The notes: generated from the sequence alone by a model not told the origin. A DNA stretch of 64,000 nucleotides from Ramlibacter sp. (GCA_030695945.1 JAUYOG010000064.1:1-64000); one strand, 5' to 3'. Positions 1-10,268 are shown, counted from the stretch's first letter. Numbers and translations: made by a program.

Positions 1-98
1 CCGCGGGCGTCTGTGCTTTATTCGCGCCGCGGCCCAGCCGTACGCGGCGTTGCAGTGAGAGCGTGACGTGCCACCCGGTGGCGTGCATTGATGGTCTT

Positions 99-201
99 GC
101 AAAGCTGTGCGTGGGCGGGCTACGGCGTTCGGTGTCGCTGCGAAGCAGCCACACCGAACGCCGTAGCCATCGCGCCGCAGCCCGCCCGCGCACAGCTTTG
201 C
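99..201. repeat. Nested palindromic repeat, about 103 bp
   Basis: The outer arms GCAAAGCTGTGCG (99-111) and CGCACAGCTTTGC (189-201) are exact inverted copies. Inside them GGGCGGGCT (113-121) pairs with AGCCCGCCC (179-187), then TACGGCGTTCGGTGT (121-135) pairs exactly with 151-165, and the centre GCTGC-GAA-GCAGC is itself a hairpin. The right arm carries about 14 extra bases (166-178). No T-tract follows on either strand, so it is not a standard intrinsic terminator. It lies downstream of the hydrolase gene. It resembles the dispersed palindromic elements common in this bacterial group; that family assignment is inference. Confidence 0.75.
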
Positions 202-270
202 CGCGAGGTCCAGGAGCGCACTACTGCAATCCACGCCGATACGGCGCCTTCGAACTTGCGGGCACCAAAC

Positions 271-1149
271 TCAAGCCACCGCCGGCTCGTGCTGGTCGAT
301 GAAGGCCGTCACCAGGTCGAGCTGGTCTGGCACGTTGAGTGCGGGAGCGTGGCCGCAGCCGGCGATATCGACGATGCGGGTCAAGCCCTTCAGGCCGGGG
401 CCGCGGCGCATCATCTCGTCGGTCGTCTCGCGCAAGACCAGGTCCGATTCGGCGCCGTGCAGGCAGAGCACGGGAATGGTGATTGCGTCATAGTGCTTCC
501 ACAGCTCGTAGTCGTTCGGATGGTCGATGAACTGCCGGACCATTGCGGGGTCGTAGTGCGGCGTCACGCGGCCGTCCGGAAGGCGGCGCGTGGATGTCTC
601 CGTCAGGCGCAGCCACTGCGCATCGCTCAACCAGCCGAACGGCTTGTACACCTGGCGGTAGAACGCCTCCAGCTGCGCGATCGTGTCGAAGGCCGGGGGA
701 TTGCCCGCGTACGCGCGGATGCGCTCCAGCGCCGGCTCGGCCAGGCGCGGCGCGTTGTCGTTGAGTACCAGGCTGCGGATCCGGCCCTTGAGCTGCGGCT
801 GGAGCAGGCCCGCCGCGCAGACGGTGCCGATGGCGCCGCCCATGGACGTGCCGACCCAGTGCGCGTCGGCGATCCCGAGCCGCTCGAACATGTCCGCGGC
901 CAGCTTCGCGTAGAACGCGAGCGTGTACTCGTTGTGCGGATCCGGGCTCCATTGGCTGAAGCCCCGGCCCAGCGTGTCGGGACAGATCACGCGGAAGCGC
1001 CCGGACAGGTGCTCGGCCAGTTCGTCCATGTCCCGCCCCGTGCGCGCCAGTCCATGCCACGCGATCACGGTGGAGCTATGCTGCGCGCCCCACTCGGTGT
1101 AATGAATCTCGCGGCCCGCGCAGGTGACATAACGTGAGCTGTATGGCAT
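271..1149 (-). CDS. Alpha/beta-fold hydrolase
   Basis: A 292-residue single-domain alpha/beta hydrolase without a signal peptide, so probably cytoplasmic. The oxyanion-region HG is at about 32-33, the nucleophile elbow GTSMG at 100-104 (Ser102), the acid is probably Asp236 in HGAESD and the catalytic base His267 in GCGHAP. This is a complete triad at normal spacing. Such enzymes cleave esters, lactones or C-C bonds, and the substrate cannot be read from the sequence. It is the last gene of the minus-strand run that starts with livK, 33 bp after the carboxylesterase stop, so it is probably co-transcribed with the transporter. The context suggests it processes the imported compound or a product of the neighbouring esterase. 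Confidence 0.85.
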   Translation of the reverse strand: MPYSSRYVTCAGREIHYTEWGAQHSSTVIAWHGLARTGRDMDELAEHLSGRFRVICPDTLGRGFSQWSPDPHNEYTLAFYAKLAADMFERLGIADAHWVGTSMGGAIGTVCAAGLLQPQLKGRIRSLVLNDNAPRLAEPALERIRAYAGNPPAFDTIAQLEAFYRQVYKPFGWLSDAQWLRLTETSTRRLPDGRVTPHYDPAMVRQFIDHPNDYELWKHYDAITIPVLCLHGAESDLVLRETTDEMMRRGPGLKGLTRIVDIAGCGHAPALNVPDQLDLVTAFIDQHEPAVA

Positions 1150-1182
1150 GGGTGACCTCTCTGCTGTGTTACCCCTGCGGCA

Positions 1183-2910
1183 TCACTCCGCGCGGATCGA
1201 CTTGGCCGTGGGACTGGCGTCGAACACCAGCGTTCGCGGCCAGGTGGACCAGGTGGCGCCCAGGGCGGCGTTGTTCGGGTCACCGTTGCGCGCGAAGCTG
1301 GAGACCGCCTGCATCATCGCGGTCGACAGTTCGACGCGGCCGGGCTTGTTCGCACTGCTGAACCAGACATTTCCGAACAGCGACGGGCCGAAGTTCCCGA
1401 ACAGGAACGGGAGGTCGACGACGTGCACGGCCCCGTAGATGTCGTTCCACGGTGCCGGCTGCTCGTCCCAGTCGAAGCGGTAGTACCAGACGTTGTCCTG
1501 TTTCGCCTTGAGCGCGTTGAGCACGTTGTCGCGGCTGTTCAGGAAGAAGATCCGGTTCAGCGCCTCGGCGCGGGCCGTGAAGCCCGTGGTCGGCGCGGAC
1601 ACCGGCAGGTACGACGGCGCGATCCACTGTTCGACCGTGGTTTGCGCGGCAGCGTTCGGGTTGTACGTGAAGTGGTTGGCGAAGAGCTGCGCGTCGGTCA
1701 CGACCCGTGCGTTGCCGGAGCCGCCCACGAACGGCAGGAACGACGGGAACAGCTTGCCCTCGTCACGTGTATTGCCCGCCAGCACCGGCACCTTCACGTA
1801 GTTCCCGGCATTGATCGCGCCGATCGGGTCCGCGGCGACGACGCTGCCGTCGGGAATCGGGCCGGAGCCGGCCAGGCCCAGCAGCGCAAGCTTGGTCAGC
1901 AGCGTCGTGAACACTTGCGAGGCGGTCTTGCTTCGCATGTACTCGGCGATCTGGGCGTTGGTGCGGCCGGCGATGTACGCCTGCGCGGATGCGGCGTCGG
2001 TGGCGAGACCGTCGCCGATCACCAGGTTCTGCAGCAGCGCATTGCCCTGCGCCAGGTAGGTGGATGCCGGGCTGAGCGTCGGGATGCTGCCGGCCGGCAG
2101 GTTGCTGGCCAGCGAAATGCCGCCGGACAGCGGCATCACGCGGTGGAACAGCTTCGGGTTGGCGGCGGCCATCATGGGCGACGTCTGCAACGCCCAGACG
2201 TTGATCGCACCGGCGGACTGGCCCACCACCGTGACGCTTTCCGGGTTGCCGCCGAATGCCTGGGCGTTGCTGCGGACGAATTGCAGCGCCTTGATGCTGT
2301 CGAGCATCGTGAAATTGCCCGAGTCGGTGGCGGCGTCGCCGGTCTTGAGCTGCGGCAGGTTCATGAACCCCAGCACGCCCAGGCGGAAATTGGGCGTGAC
2401 CACGATCGCGTTGGCCGTCTTCGCGAGCGCGGCCCCGTCGTACACCGGGTCGGCCGTATAGCCGGAGACGTTGCTGCCGCCGTGCAGGAACACGATGACC
2501 GGCAGGTTGCCCTCGTTGGTTGCGGGTCGCCAGACGTTCAGGTACAGGCAATCCTCGCTGCCCACGGCCTGGTTCAGCGTGGTGCCGATGGTCTCGTCGA
2601 ACCTGTTGTTCGCACCCGGGCCGTAGACGCGCCCGTACTGCGCGCACGCATTGCCGAAGGCAGTGGTGGTGCGGGGCGCCGTCCAGGCGTCCGGCTCCTG
2701 CGGCGGCTGCCAGCGCAGCGCGCCGACCGGCGGCTTGGCGTAGGGAAGGCCTTTCCAGGACCAGGTGCCGGAGGCGCTGTCTTCCGCGCCGCGCACCTCG
2801 CCCAGGTGCGTCTTGCGCAGCAGCGGGTCATCGCTGCTGCCGCCGCATGCGCCGAGCATGAGCGGGATGCAAAGTAACGCAGCGCGACAGATAATTGATG
2901 TTGTCTTCAC
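1183..2910 (-). CDS. Lipoprotein type-B carboxylesterase
   Basis: About 575 residues when started at the GTG at 2910, which has AGGAGA about 5 bases upstream; longer readings run into livM. The N-terminus is a lipoprotein signal with lipobox LGAC (Cys22), so the enzyme is probably anchored in an envelope membrane facing the periplasm or exterior. Carboxylesterase family hallmarks: SEDCLYLNVW at 118-127, HGGS oxyanion hole at about 143-146, and GQSAG with nucleophile Ser232 (230-234); a DEG acid region and GAVHVVD (probable catalytic His) lie in the C-terminal third. It follows livM by 32 bp and precedes the alpha/beta hydrolase. Hydrolysis of an ester before or during uptake by the adjacent ABC transporter is a reasonable inference; the substrate is unknown. 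Confidence 0.88.
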   Translation of the reverse strand: MKTTSIICRAALLCIPLMLGACGGSSDDPLLRKTHLGEVRGAEDSASGTWSWKGLPYAKPPVGALRWQPPQEPDAWTAPRTTTAFGNACAQYGRVYGPGANNRFDETIGTTLNQAVGSEDCLYLNVWRPATNEGNLPVIVFLHGGSNVSGYTADPVYDGAALAKTANAIVVTPNFRLGVLGFMNLPQLKTGDAATDSGNFTMLDSIKALQFVRSNAQAFGGNPESVTVVGQSAGAINVWALQTSPMMAAANPKLFHRVMPLSGGISLASNLPAGSIPTLSPASTYLAQGNALLQNLVIGDGLATDAASAQAYIAGRTNAQIAEYMRSKTASQVFTTLLTKLALLGLAGSGPIPDGSVVAADPIGAINAGNYVKVPVLAGNTRDEGKLFPSFLPFVGGSGNARVVTDAQLFANHFTYNPNAAAQTTVEQWIAPSYLPVSAPTTGFTARAEALNRIFFLNSRDNVLNALKAKQDNVWYYRFDWDEQPAPWNDIYGAVHVVDLPFLFGNFGPSLFGNVWFSSANKPGRVELSTAMMQAVSSFARNGDPNNAALGATWSTWPRTLVFDASPTAKSIRAE

Positions 2911-2942
2911 TTCGGTCTCCTTTTGGTTGTCAGCGTCAAGAT

Positions 2943-4010
2943 TCAGGGCCGGGCGCGCAGAGCCCGAAGCTTCCCGACGACGCCCGTGGGGAAGTAATAA
3001 ACCGATAACACGAACAGCAGCCCCAGCCACAGCAGCCAGCGGTCCGGCGACAGCAGCGCGGAGAGCCACGGCAGGCCCGACGTTGCGTCGCTGGCCAGCT
3101 TGAGCAGGTCCTGCAGGTAGCTCTGGGCGATCACGAAGACGCCCGAGCCGATGGCGGCGCCGTAGATCGTTCCCATGCCGCCGATGACGACGATGAGCAG
3201 CACGTCCAGCATGATCTCGAACGACAGCGAGGTGTCCGGCCCGTTGTAGCGCAGCCAGATCGCCAGCATCGCGCCGGCCATCGTGGCGAACAGCGCCGAA
3301 AGGATGCTCGACGTCGTGCGGTAGACGACCACGCGATAACCGATGGCTTCGGCTCGGAACTCGTTTTCGCGGATCGCCTGCAGTACGCGGCCGAAAGGGG
3401 AGTTGACGATGCGCAGCAAGGCGAGCAGCAGCACCAGCGCGGCGACGAACAGCAGGTAGTAGCAGATCAGGCGCCCGTCGAGCGACACGCCGAGGAACGG
3501 CTCCTCGGCCAGCTGGAAGCCGGGCGACAGCAGTTCGGGCATCTTGAAACTGAGGCCGTCCTCACCGCCGGTGATGTCGGATAGCTGCGACGCCAGTGTC
3601 TGGAACGCCGCGGCCACCGCGAGCGTGATCATGGAAAAGAAGATCGCGCGCACGCGCAGCGAGAACAGGCCGACGGCCAGCGCCAGCACGAACGAGAGCG
3701 CCAGCGCGATCGCGATGCCGACGACCAGCGAGCCCCAGCCCGGGCCCAGGCGCGTGGATGCGATCGCCACGCCATAGGCGCCGATGCCGAAGAACATGGT
3801 GTGCGCGAAGCTCACGATGCCGGTGTAGCCCAGCAGCAGGTCGAAGCTGGCGACGAGCACGATGAAGACGAGGATCTTCGCGGCGACGTTGAGCGCTTTC
3901 ACCCCGGGGAAGATGAACGGCATGAACGCCAGGCCGACTAGCAGCACGACGAGCACCACCGCGAGGATGCGGTTGCGCGGAAAGTCATTCGAGAGGATAC
4001 GGTTCAGCAT
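2943..4010 (-). CDS. livM: Branched-chain-type ABC transporter permease LivM
   Basis: A LivM-family inner-membrane permease of about 355 residues, built from many hydrophobic helices, with the family core 'LGYTGIVSFAHTMFFGIGAY' near residues 60-80 and the conserved EAIGY/ATMAGA segments in the second half. It pairs with LivH to form the membrane channel of a HAAT-type importer. The start used is ATG 4010, 7 bp after the livH stop; an upstream in-frame ATG at 4034 would overlap livH by 17 bp. The real substrate may not be a branched-chain amino acid: this family also imports aromatic acids, amides and urea, and here the operon continues into two hydrolase genes. Confidence 0.9.
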   Translation of the reverse strand: MLNRILSNDFPRNRILAVVLVVLLVGLAFMPFIFPGVKALNVAAKILVFIVLVASFDLLLGYTGIVSFAHTMFFGIGAYGVAIASTRLGPGWGSLVVGIAIALALSFVLALAVGLFSLRVRAIFFSMITLAVAAAFQTLASQLSDITGGEDGLSFKMPELLSPGFQLAEEPFLGVSLDGRLICYYLLFVAALVLLLALLRIVNSPFGRVLQAIRENEFRAEAIGYRVVVYRTTSSILSALFATMAGAMLAIWLRYNGPDTSLSFEIMLDVLLIVVIGGMGTIYGAAIGSGVFVIAQSYLQDLLKLASDATSGLPWLSALLSPDRWLLWLGLLFVLSVYYFPTGVVGKLRALRARP

Positions 4011-4017
4011 GGCGGGC

Positions 4018-4998
4018 CTACTTGCTGAGCGCATAGACGCCCTGGGGCCGCCAGAGCAGGACGGCCATCATCAGTGCGATGTTCGAGAACAGCGCGGCCT
4101 TCGGCACCAGGAACCCGGTGTAGTTGGCCATCAGGCCGACCAGCAGCGCGCCCACGAGCGCGCCCGTGGTGGAGCCCAGGCCCCCGATGATCAGCACGAT
4201 GAAGATCAGCACCGTGACCTGCGCGCCCATCTGCGGCGTGACGCTTTGCTGGTAGAGGCCCCACATGACGCCGCCGAGCCCGGCCAGCGCGCTGCCCACG
4301 ATGAACACCCCGATGAACAGCACACGGATGCGGTAACCGAGCGATTCCACCATTTCGCGGTCCTGCACGCCCGCGCGGATCAGCAGGCCGATCTTGGTGC
4401 GGTTGAGGATCCACAGCAGGACCCCAAAGACAAGGAGGCCCACCAGCACCGCGAACAGCCGGTATTTCTCGATGGCCGCATCGCCCAGCAACAACGAACC
4501 GCGCATGCCCTCGGGCAGCGGCAGCGGGATCTGCAGCGGTCCCCAGATCACCTTGATCAGCTCCTCGCCGATGATCATCCCGCCCATGGTGATGAGGATC
4601 TGCTTGAGGTGATTCCCGTAGACAGGCCGCACGATGAAGCGCTCGAAAACGATGCCGATCGCTCCGGCCACCAGCATCGCCACGAGCATCGCCGGCAGGA
4701 CCGCGAGCAGGTTGACCCAGAAACTGCCGGAGGCCGTGTAGTCGCCCATGGACCCGAGCACGCTGGCGGCAACGAACGCGCCGAGTGCGATGAACACGCC
4801 ATGGCCGAAGTTCAGCACGTCCATCAGGCCGAAAACCAGCGTGAGCCCCGAGGCGATGATGAAGATGATCATGCCCATGGCCAGGCCCGCAACGGTCAGG
4901 GTCACCCAGCTGGACGTCGAGCCGATGAAAGGCATTACCAGCAGGGCCAGCAGCGGTGCCAGCGCAAGCGGCTTCCAGTCGAAGTCGATGTTCTTCAC
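4018..4998 (-). CDS. livH: Branched-chain-type ABC transporter permease LivH
   Basis: A 326-residue LivH-family permease beginning at a GTG (4998) that overlaps the livF stop as GTGA, a sign of translational coupling. The family segment 'GLTLVFGLMDVLNFGHGVFI' lies near residues 48-67, and a C-terminal 'GGLGSTTGALVGALLVGL' stretch is typical. About eight membrane helices are apparent. It forms the transmembrane pair with LivM. The longer reading that starts at 5826 in the same frame passes through livF in another frame and is not credible. Confidence 0.92.
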   Translation of the reverse strand: MKNIDFDWKPLALAPLLALLVMPFIGSTSSWVTLTVAGLAMGMIIFIIASGLTLVFGLMDVLNFGHGVFIALGAFVAASVLGSMGDYTASGSFWVNLLAVLPAMLVAMLVAGAIGIVFERFIVRPVYGNHLKQILITMGGMIIGEELIKVIWGPLQIPLPLPEGMRGSLLLGDAAIEKYRLFAVLVGLLVFGVLLWILNRTKIGLLIRAGVQDREMVESLGYRIRVLFIGVFIVGSALAGLGGVMWGLYQQSVTPQMGAQVTVLIFIVLIIGGLGSTTGALVGALLVGLMANYTGFLVPKAALFSNIALMMAVLLWRPQGVYALSK

Positions 4999-5720
4999 AA
5001 TGCCAGCCCCAGCAGCGAATGCTGCAGTTCCTCGTCCTCGGCGAGCTGCTTCATGGAGCCGGCGTGGACGACGATGCCGTTGTCCATCACCGCCACGGTG
5101 TCGCCGAGCCGCTTGGCGAAGTTGATGTTCTGCTCCACGAGCAGGATGGTCACGCCGCTGGCCTTCAGCTCGGCGAAGGCATCGATCATGTTGTTGATGA
5201 TGGCGGGCGCCAGGCCCTTGCTGGGCTCGTCGATCAGCAGCAGTTCGCGCGGCTCGATGATGGCGCGCGCCACGGCGAGCATCTGCTTCTGGCCGCCGGA
5301 AAGCTTGCCCGCCGGGTGGTTCCAGAACTTCTCCACCGGCGGGAACAGCTTGAAGATCCACTGCAGGCGCCGGCTGTCCATCTGCTGCGCCGTCCGGGCG
5401 CCGCGCGCGGCCAGCAGCATGTTCTCCTTGACCGTGAGGTCGGCGAAGATGCCCATGTTCTCGGGGACGTAGGCGACGTTCATGCCGGCGATCCGCGGCG
5501 TGGGCAGTGCCGTGATGTCCTGGCCATTGAATTCGATGCTTCCGGCGGACGCGCGCCACAGGCCCATGATGGTGCGCAAGGTCGTCGTCTTGCCCGCGCC
5601 ATTGCGCCCCAGCAGCAGCGTGAGCTTGCCGCGCGGCACCGCAAGGTCGACGCCGTGCAGGATGTGGTACGCGCCGATGTGCGTTTGAACGCCCTTGAGC
5701 GTGAGCAGATTTTCGTTCAT
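4995..5720 (-). CDS. livF: Branched-chain-type ABC transporter ATP-binding protein LivF
   Basis: A 241-residue ATPase with Walker A GRNGAGKT (38-45), signature LSGGQKQML, Walker B LLLIDEPSKGLAP and the switch His in LLVEQNINFA-type context. This is the standard LivF layout and length. Its ATG overlaps the livG stop (ATGA) and its own stop overlaps the livH GTG, so four transport genes are translated in a coupled chain. It energises import with LivG on the cytoplasmic face of LivHM. Confidence 0.94.
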   Translation of the reverse strand: MNENLLTLKGVQTHIGAYHILHGVDLAVPRGKLTLLLGRNGAGKTTTLRTIMGLWRASAGSIEFNGQDITALPTPRIAGMNVAYVPENMGIFADLTVKENMLLAARGARTAQQMDSRRLQWIFKLFPPVEKFWNHPAGKLSGGQKQMLAVARAIIEPRELLLIDEPSKGLAPAIINNMIDAFAELKASGVTILLVEQNINFAKRLGDTVAVMDNGIVVHAGSMKQLAEDEELQHSLLGLAL

Positions 5721-6553
5721 GGCTGTTCGCTCCTTCCCCCTCGAGGGGGAAGGCCGGGATGGGGGGGCGTCTCATGTTGCGCGGAGGCGTCCTGGGGCGC
5801 GAGCCCCAGGTATGCCTCCTGGACAATGGGCGAGGCGATGACCGTCGCGGGGTCGCCGTCCGCCACCAAGGTGCCGTTGTGCAGCACGATGATGCGGTCC
5901 GCCAGTTCGCGCACCACGTCCATCTTGTGTTCCACCAGCAGGATCGTCTTGCTCTTGTCCGCCTTCAGGTTGCGGATCAGGTCGAGGATCACCGGAGCCT
6001 CGGCCGCGTTCATGCCGGCCGTGGGCTCGTCGAACATGAAGACCTCCGGCTGGAGCGCCATCAGCAGCGCCACCTCCAGCTTGCGCTGGTCGCCGTGCGG
6101 CAGGTTCGCCACTACTTCCTCCTGCTTGGCCGCCATCGCCACGGCTTCCAGGATTTCGTGAGCGCGCAGTGTCAGGCCTTCGTGATCGCTCCAGATACTC
6201 CACAGGTTGAAGCCGCGCCGGTGCGCGCCGCCGCGCGCGGCCTGGACCGCCAGGCGCACGTTCTCCAGCACAGTCAGTCGCGGAAAGAGATTGGTGAGCT
6301 GGAAGGCGCGGCCCAGGCCCGCGCGCGTGCGCTCCGACGCCGAAAGGCCCGACAGGTCGCGCCCGTCGAGCGTGACCGTGCCGGCCGAGGCCTTGAGCTG
6401 CCCCGAGATCAGGTTGAAATAGGTGGTCTTGCCGGCCCCGTTGGGGCCCACGATGGCCGTCAGCGTGCCCGGCTGGAAGGCACAGGTCACACCGTTGACC
6501 GCCACGTGGCCGCCGAAGCGGATCGTCAGGTCCTGGGTGGCGAGAAGGCTCAT
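5717..6553 (-). CDS. livG: Branched-chain-type ABC transporter ATP-binding protein LivG
   Basis: A 278-residue LivG-type ATPase: Walker A GPNGAGKT (36-43), a degenerate signature LPHGDQRKLE where LivG proteins usually have L(S/A)YGxQRxLE, Walker B VFMFDEPTAGM and a downstream LLVEHKMD switch region. The C-terminus is about 20 residues longer than usual (proline/glycine-rich PPHPGLPPRGGR). That tail is encoded by a GC-rich palindrome (CCCCCTCGAGGGGG, about 5737-5750) related to dispersed repeats elsewhere in the window, so the repeat has probably become coding sequence. It overlaps livF by 4 bp. Confidence 0.93.
   Translation of the reverse strand: MSLLATQDLTIRFGGHVAVNGVTCAFQPGTLTAIVGPNGAGKTTYFNLISGQLKASAGTVTLDGRDLSGLSASERTRAGLGRAFQLTNLFPRLTVLENVRLAVQAARGGAHRRGFNLWSIWSDHEGLTLRAHEILEAVAMAAKQEEVVANLPHGDQRKLEVALLMALQPEVFMFDEPTAGMNAAEAPVILDLIRNLKADKSKTILLVEHKMDVVRELADRIIVLHNGTLVADGDPATVIASPIVQEAYLGLAPQDASAQHETPPHPGLPPRGGRSEQP
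5725..5770. repeat. GC-rich palindromic repeat fused to the livG 3' end
   Basis: The core TTCCCCCTCGAGGGGGAA is a perfect palindrome (about 5735-5752), followed by GGCCGGGATGGGGGGG. It lies inside the reading frame of the livG C-terminus and just before the livF start. It shares the CCCCCTCG(A)GGGGG core with copies at about 15.45, 33.85 and 59.5 kb, but is the most diverged of the four and may belong to a related subfamily. Confidence 0.5.
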
Positions 6554-6651
6554 GGATCTCCTGCGGGAAGCTCGTGTCGCACCCGGCCGCCCTGCTGCAG
6601 GGCGGGTCGGGGGAGGCTGGATGCAGCGGCCTGCGCTGCGCCGGCCGGCGG

Positions 6652-7848
6652 CTAGCGCTTGTTGCGCACCGGGATCTGCAGTTCTTCGGCCTTGATGACG
6701 CGCACCAGTTCAGGCACACCCCAGGCAAACGCCGGGTCGCTCTTGATCCGGAAGTGATACATGTCCTGCATCGCCTGGTGGTCCTCCTTGCGGAAGGTCA
6801 TCTTGCCCTTGGGGGTGTCGAAGCTCATCCCCTCCATGGCGGCGATCATCTTGTCGGAGGTCGTGTCGCCGTTGGTCTTCTTCAGGGCCTCGACGATCGC
6901 CATCGCCGCGCTCATGCCGCCGGCGGTGAAGAAGTCCGGCGGCTCCTTGAACTTGCTGTAGTGGTTGGCGACGAGCCACTCGTTGGCCTTGTTCTGCGGG
7001 ATGCCGAAGTAGTAGTACAGCGCGCCCTCCATGCCCGGGAACTGCTTGTATGCCACCATGGCCGGCAGGATGTTGCCGCCGGTGGCCAGCTCGATGCCGA
7101 AGCGCCGCTTCAGGTCGAGATCGGCGATTTTCGGGAACGGCGTCGGGCTGCCCGACCAGCCCACCGCGATGAATTTGCGGCCCGGCTGGTCCTTCAGCTT
7201 GTCGATGATGCGCTGCAGGCCCGCCGTGAAATCGGTCGTCCCGACCGGCAGGTACTCCTCGTGGACCACCTTGGCTTTCTTGGTGAATTCCTTGGAGGCC
7301 TTGACACCGTCGCGCCCGAAGGCGTTGTCGTTCGCCAGGAAGGCGATCACGTTGCCCGGCTGGTCCAGCGCGGCGGCGTTGGCGGCTGCGTCCTGGCTGC
7401 TGTTTCGGCCGGTGCGGAAGATGTACTTGTTCCACTTGTCGCCTGTGATCGAGTCCGCCACCGCGGGCTCCACCAGCAGGATCTTCTTGTACTCCTCGGC
7501 CACCGGCAGCATGGCCAGGGCGACCGGGCTCGCGGTGGGGCCGACCGCAATGTCGACCTTGTCGTCGGCATACGCGGCCGCCAGCAGCGACTTGCCCACG
7601 TCGGGCTTGCCCTGGTCGTCCTTCTCGATCACCACCAGCTTGCGGCCGGCGACGGCCATGGTGCCCCCCGTCGCGTACTGCAGGCCGAGGTTGAAGCCGA
7701 CGATGGTCTGCTTGGCATAGGCCTCGAGCGGTCCGGTCTTGCTGGCGATCAGTGCGATCTTGATGTCCTTGGCCTGTGCCAGGGCCATCTGCGAAACCAT
7801 CGCGCTGGCTGCCAAGGCGGCGAGCGCGACCCATGTACGACGTTGCAT
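6652..7848 (-). CDS. livK: Periplasmic substrate-binding protein of a branched-chain-type ABC transporter
   Basis: 398 residues from the ATG at 7848, chosen because AGGAGA lies 8 bases upstream and the protein then opens with a clean Sec signal (MQRR, then Ala/Leu-rich, cleavage near ALA-QA at about 24). An earlier ATG at 7884 would add 12 residues before the signal and lies at the predicted transcription start. The mature part is a type I periplasmic-binding fold (Peripla_BP_6) with the typical IKIALIASKTGPLEAY opening. It delivers substrate to LivHM. It is first in the operon, directly behind a strong -24/-12 promoter, so expression probably depends on the neighbouring sigma54 activator. 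The ligand class is not determinable from sequence alone. Confidence 0.92.
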   Translation of the reverse strand: MQRRTWVALAALAASAMVSQMALAQAKDIKIALIASKTGPLEAYAKQTIVGFNLGLQYATGGTMAVAGRKLVVIEKDDQGKPDVGKSLLAAAYADDKVDIAVGPTASPVALAMLPVAEEYKKILLVEPAVADSITGDKWNKYIFRTGRNSSQDAAANAAALDQPGNVIAFLANDNAFGRDGVKASKEFTKKAKVVHEEYLPVGTTDFTAGLQRIIDKLKDQPGRKFIAVGWSGSPTPFPKIADLDLKRRFGIELATGGNILPAMVAYKQFPGMEGALYYYFGIPQNKANEWLVANHYSKFKEPPDFFTAGGMSAAMAIVEALKKTNGDTTSDKMIAAMEGMSFDTPKGKMTFRKEDHQAMQDMYHFRIKSDPAFAWGVPELVRVIKAEELQIPVRNKR

Positions 7849-7892
7849 TGGAAGATCTCCTGTGTGTACTCTAAAGCGATGCACCGTTGGAA

Positions 7893-7908
7893 TGCACGAG
7901 CCGTGCCA
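7893..7908 (-). promoter_or_regulatory. Sigma54 (-24/-12) promoter of the liv/esterase operon
   Basis: On the minus strand TGGCACGGCTCGTGCA matches the RpoN consensus TGGCACG-N4-TTGC(A/T) at every defined position except one (G for the first T of TTGC). The invariant GG and GC are correctly spaced. Predicted transcription start is near 7882, giving a leader of about 34 bases with AGGAGA before the livK ATG. The gene just upstream encodes a sigma54 activator, which supports function. Confidence 0.8.
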
Positions 7909-7913
7909 GCCGC

Positions 7914-7926
7914 CAAACCATTGATT
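7914..7926 (-). promoter_or_regulatory. Possible IHF-binding site
   Basis: AATCAATGGTTTG on the minus strand is an exact match to the IHF consensus WATCAANNNNTTR. It lies between the putative activator site and the -24 element, as expected if DNA bending brings the activator to the polymerase. Its centre (about -38) is closer to the promoter than usual, so the match could be fortuitous. Confidence 0.4.
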
Positions 7927-7995
7927 CCATTGACCTTATCGGTATAAACCCGCGCACATTTGGCTGATACGCAGACACTCTACATTGCCTGATTA

Positions 7996-9486
<1,491 letters not shown>

Positions 9487-9524
9487 GGAAAGATTATCGT
9501 TGGCGCTCGCCGCGGATTGCCCGC

Positions 9525-10268
9525 TCAGTGCCCCAGGATCTTGGCGAGGAAATCGCGGCTGCGGTCGGTCTGGGGATGGCTGAAGAAGTCATGCGGGTTG
9601 TTCTGCTCGACGATCTGGCCCTCGTCCATGAAGATGACCCTGTCCGCCACGGCCTTGGCGAAGCCCATTTCGTGCGTCACGCAGACCATGGTGATGCCCT
9701 GGCCGGCCAGCTCGATCATCACGTCCAGCACTTCCTTGATCATCTCCGGGTCCAGCGCGGAAGTCGGCTCGTCGAACAGCATGATCTTGGGCGTGAGGCA
9801 CAGTGCGCGCGCGATCGCCACGCGCTGCTGCTGGCCGCCCGAAAGCTGCAGCGGGTACTTGGCTGCCTGCTCCGCGATGCGCACGCGCTCGAGCTGCTGC
9901 ATCGCCTTCTCCTCGGCCTGCTTCCTGGGCAGCTTGCCCACCCAGATCGGCGACAGCGTCAGGTTCTCCAGCACCGTGAGGTGGGGGAACAGGTTGAATT
10001 GCTGGAACACCATGCCGACTTTCTTGCGCACGTCATCCACGACGCGGACGTCGTCGCCCAGTTCGACGCCATCGACCACCAGCCGGCCCTGCTGGTGCTC
10101 CTCGAGGCGGTTGATGCAGCGGATCAGCGTGGACTTGCCCGAGCCGGACGGGCCGCACACGACGATCCTCTCGCCCCGGCCGACCTGCAGGTCGATGTCG
10201 CGCAGCACGTGGAAATCGTTGCCGTACCACTTGTTGACCTTGTCGAAGACGACGATGGGATCGGACAT
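9525..10268 (-). CDS. aapP: General L-amino-acid ABC transporter ATP-binding protein AapP
   Basis: A 247-residue polar-amino-acid-type ATPase starting at ATG 10268: Walker A GPSGSGKS (39-46), Q-loop [10 protein letters not shown], signature LSGGQQQR, Walker [14 protein letters not shown] and VTHEMGFAK switch. Sequence and position after two permeases and a binding protein identify it as the ATPase of an Aap/Bzt-type importer with broad L-amino-acid specificity. The longer same-frame reading to 12209 crosses both permease genes in another frame and is an artefact. Confidence 0.93.
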   Translation of the reverse strand: MSDPIVVFDKVNKWYGNDFHVLRDIDLQVGRGERIVVCGPSGSGKSTLIRCINRLEEHQQGRLVVDGVELGDDVRVVDDVRKKVGMVFQQFNLFPHLTVLENLTLSPIWVGKLPRKQAEEKAMQQLERVRIAEQAAKYPLQLSGGQQQRVAIARALCLTPKIMLFDEPTSALDPEMIKEVLDVMIELAGQGITMVCVTHEMGFAKAVADRVIFMDEGQIVEQNNPHDFFSHPQTDRSRDFLAKILGH

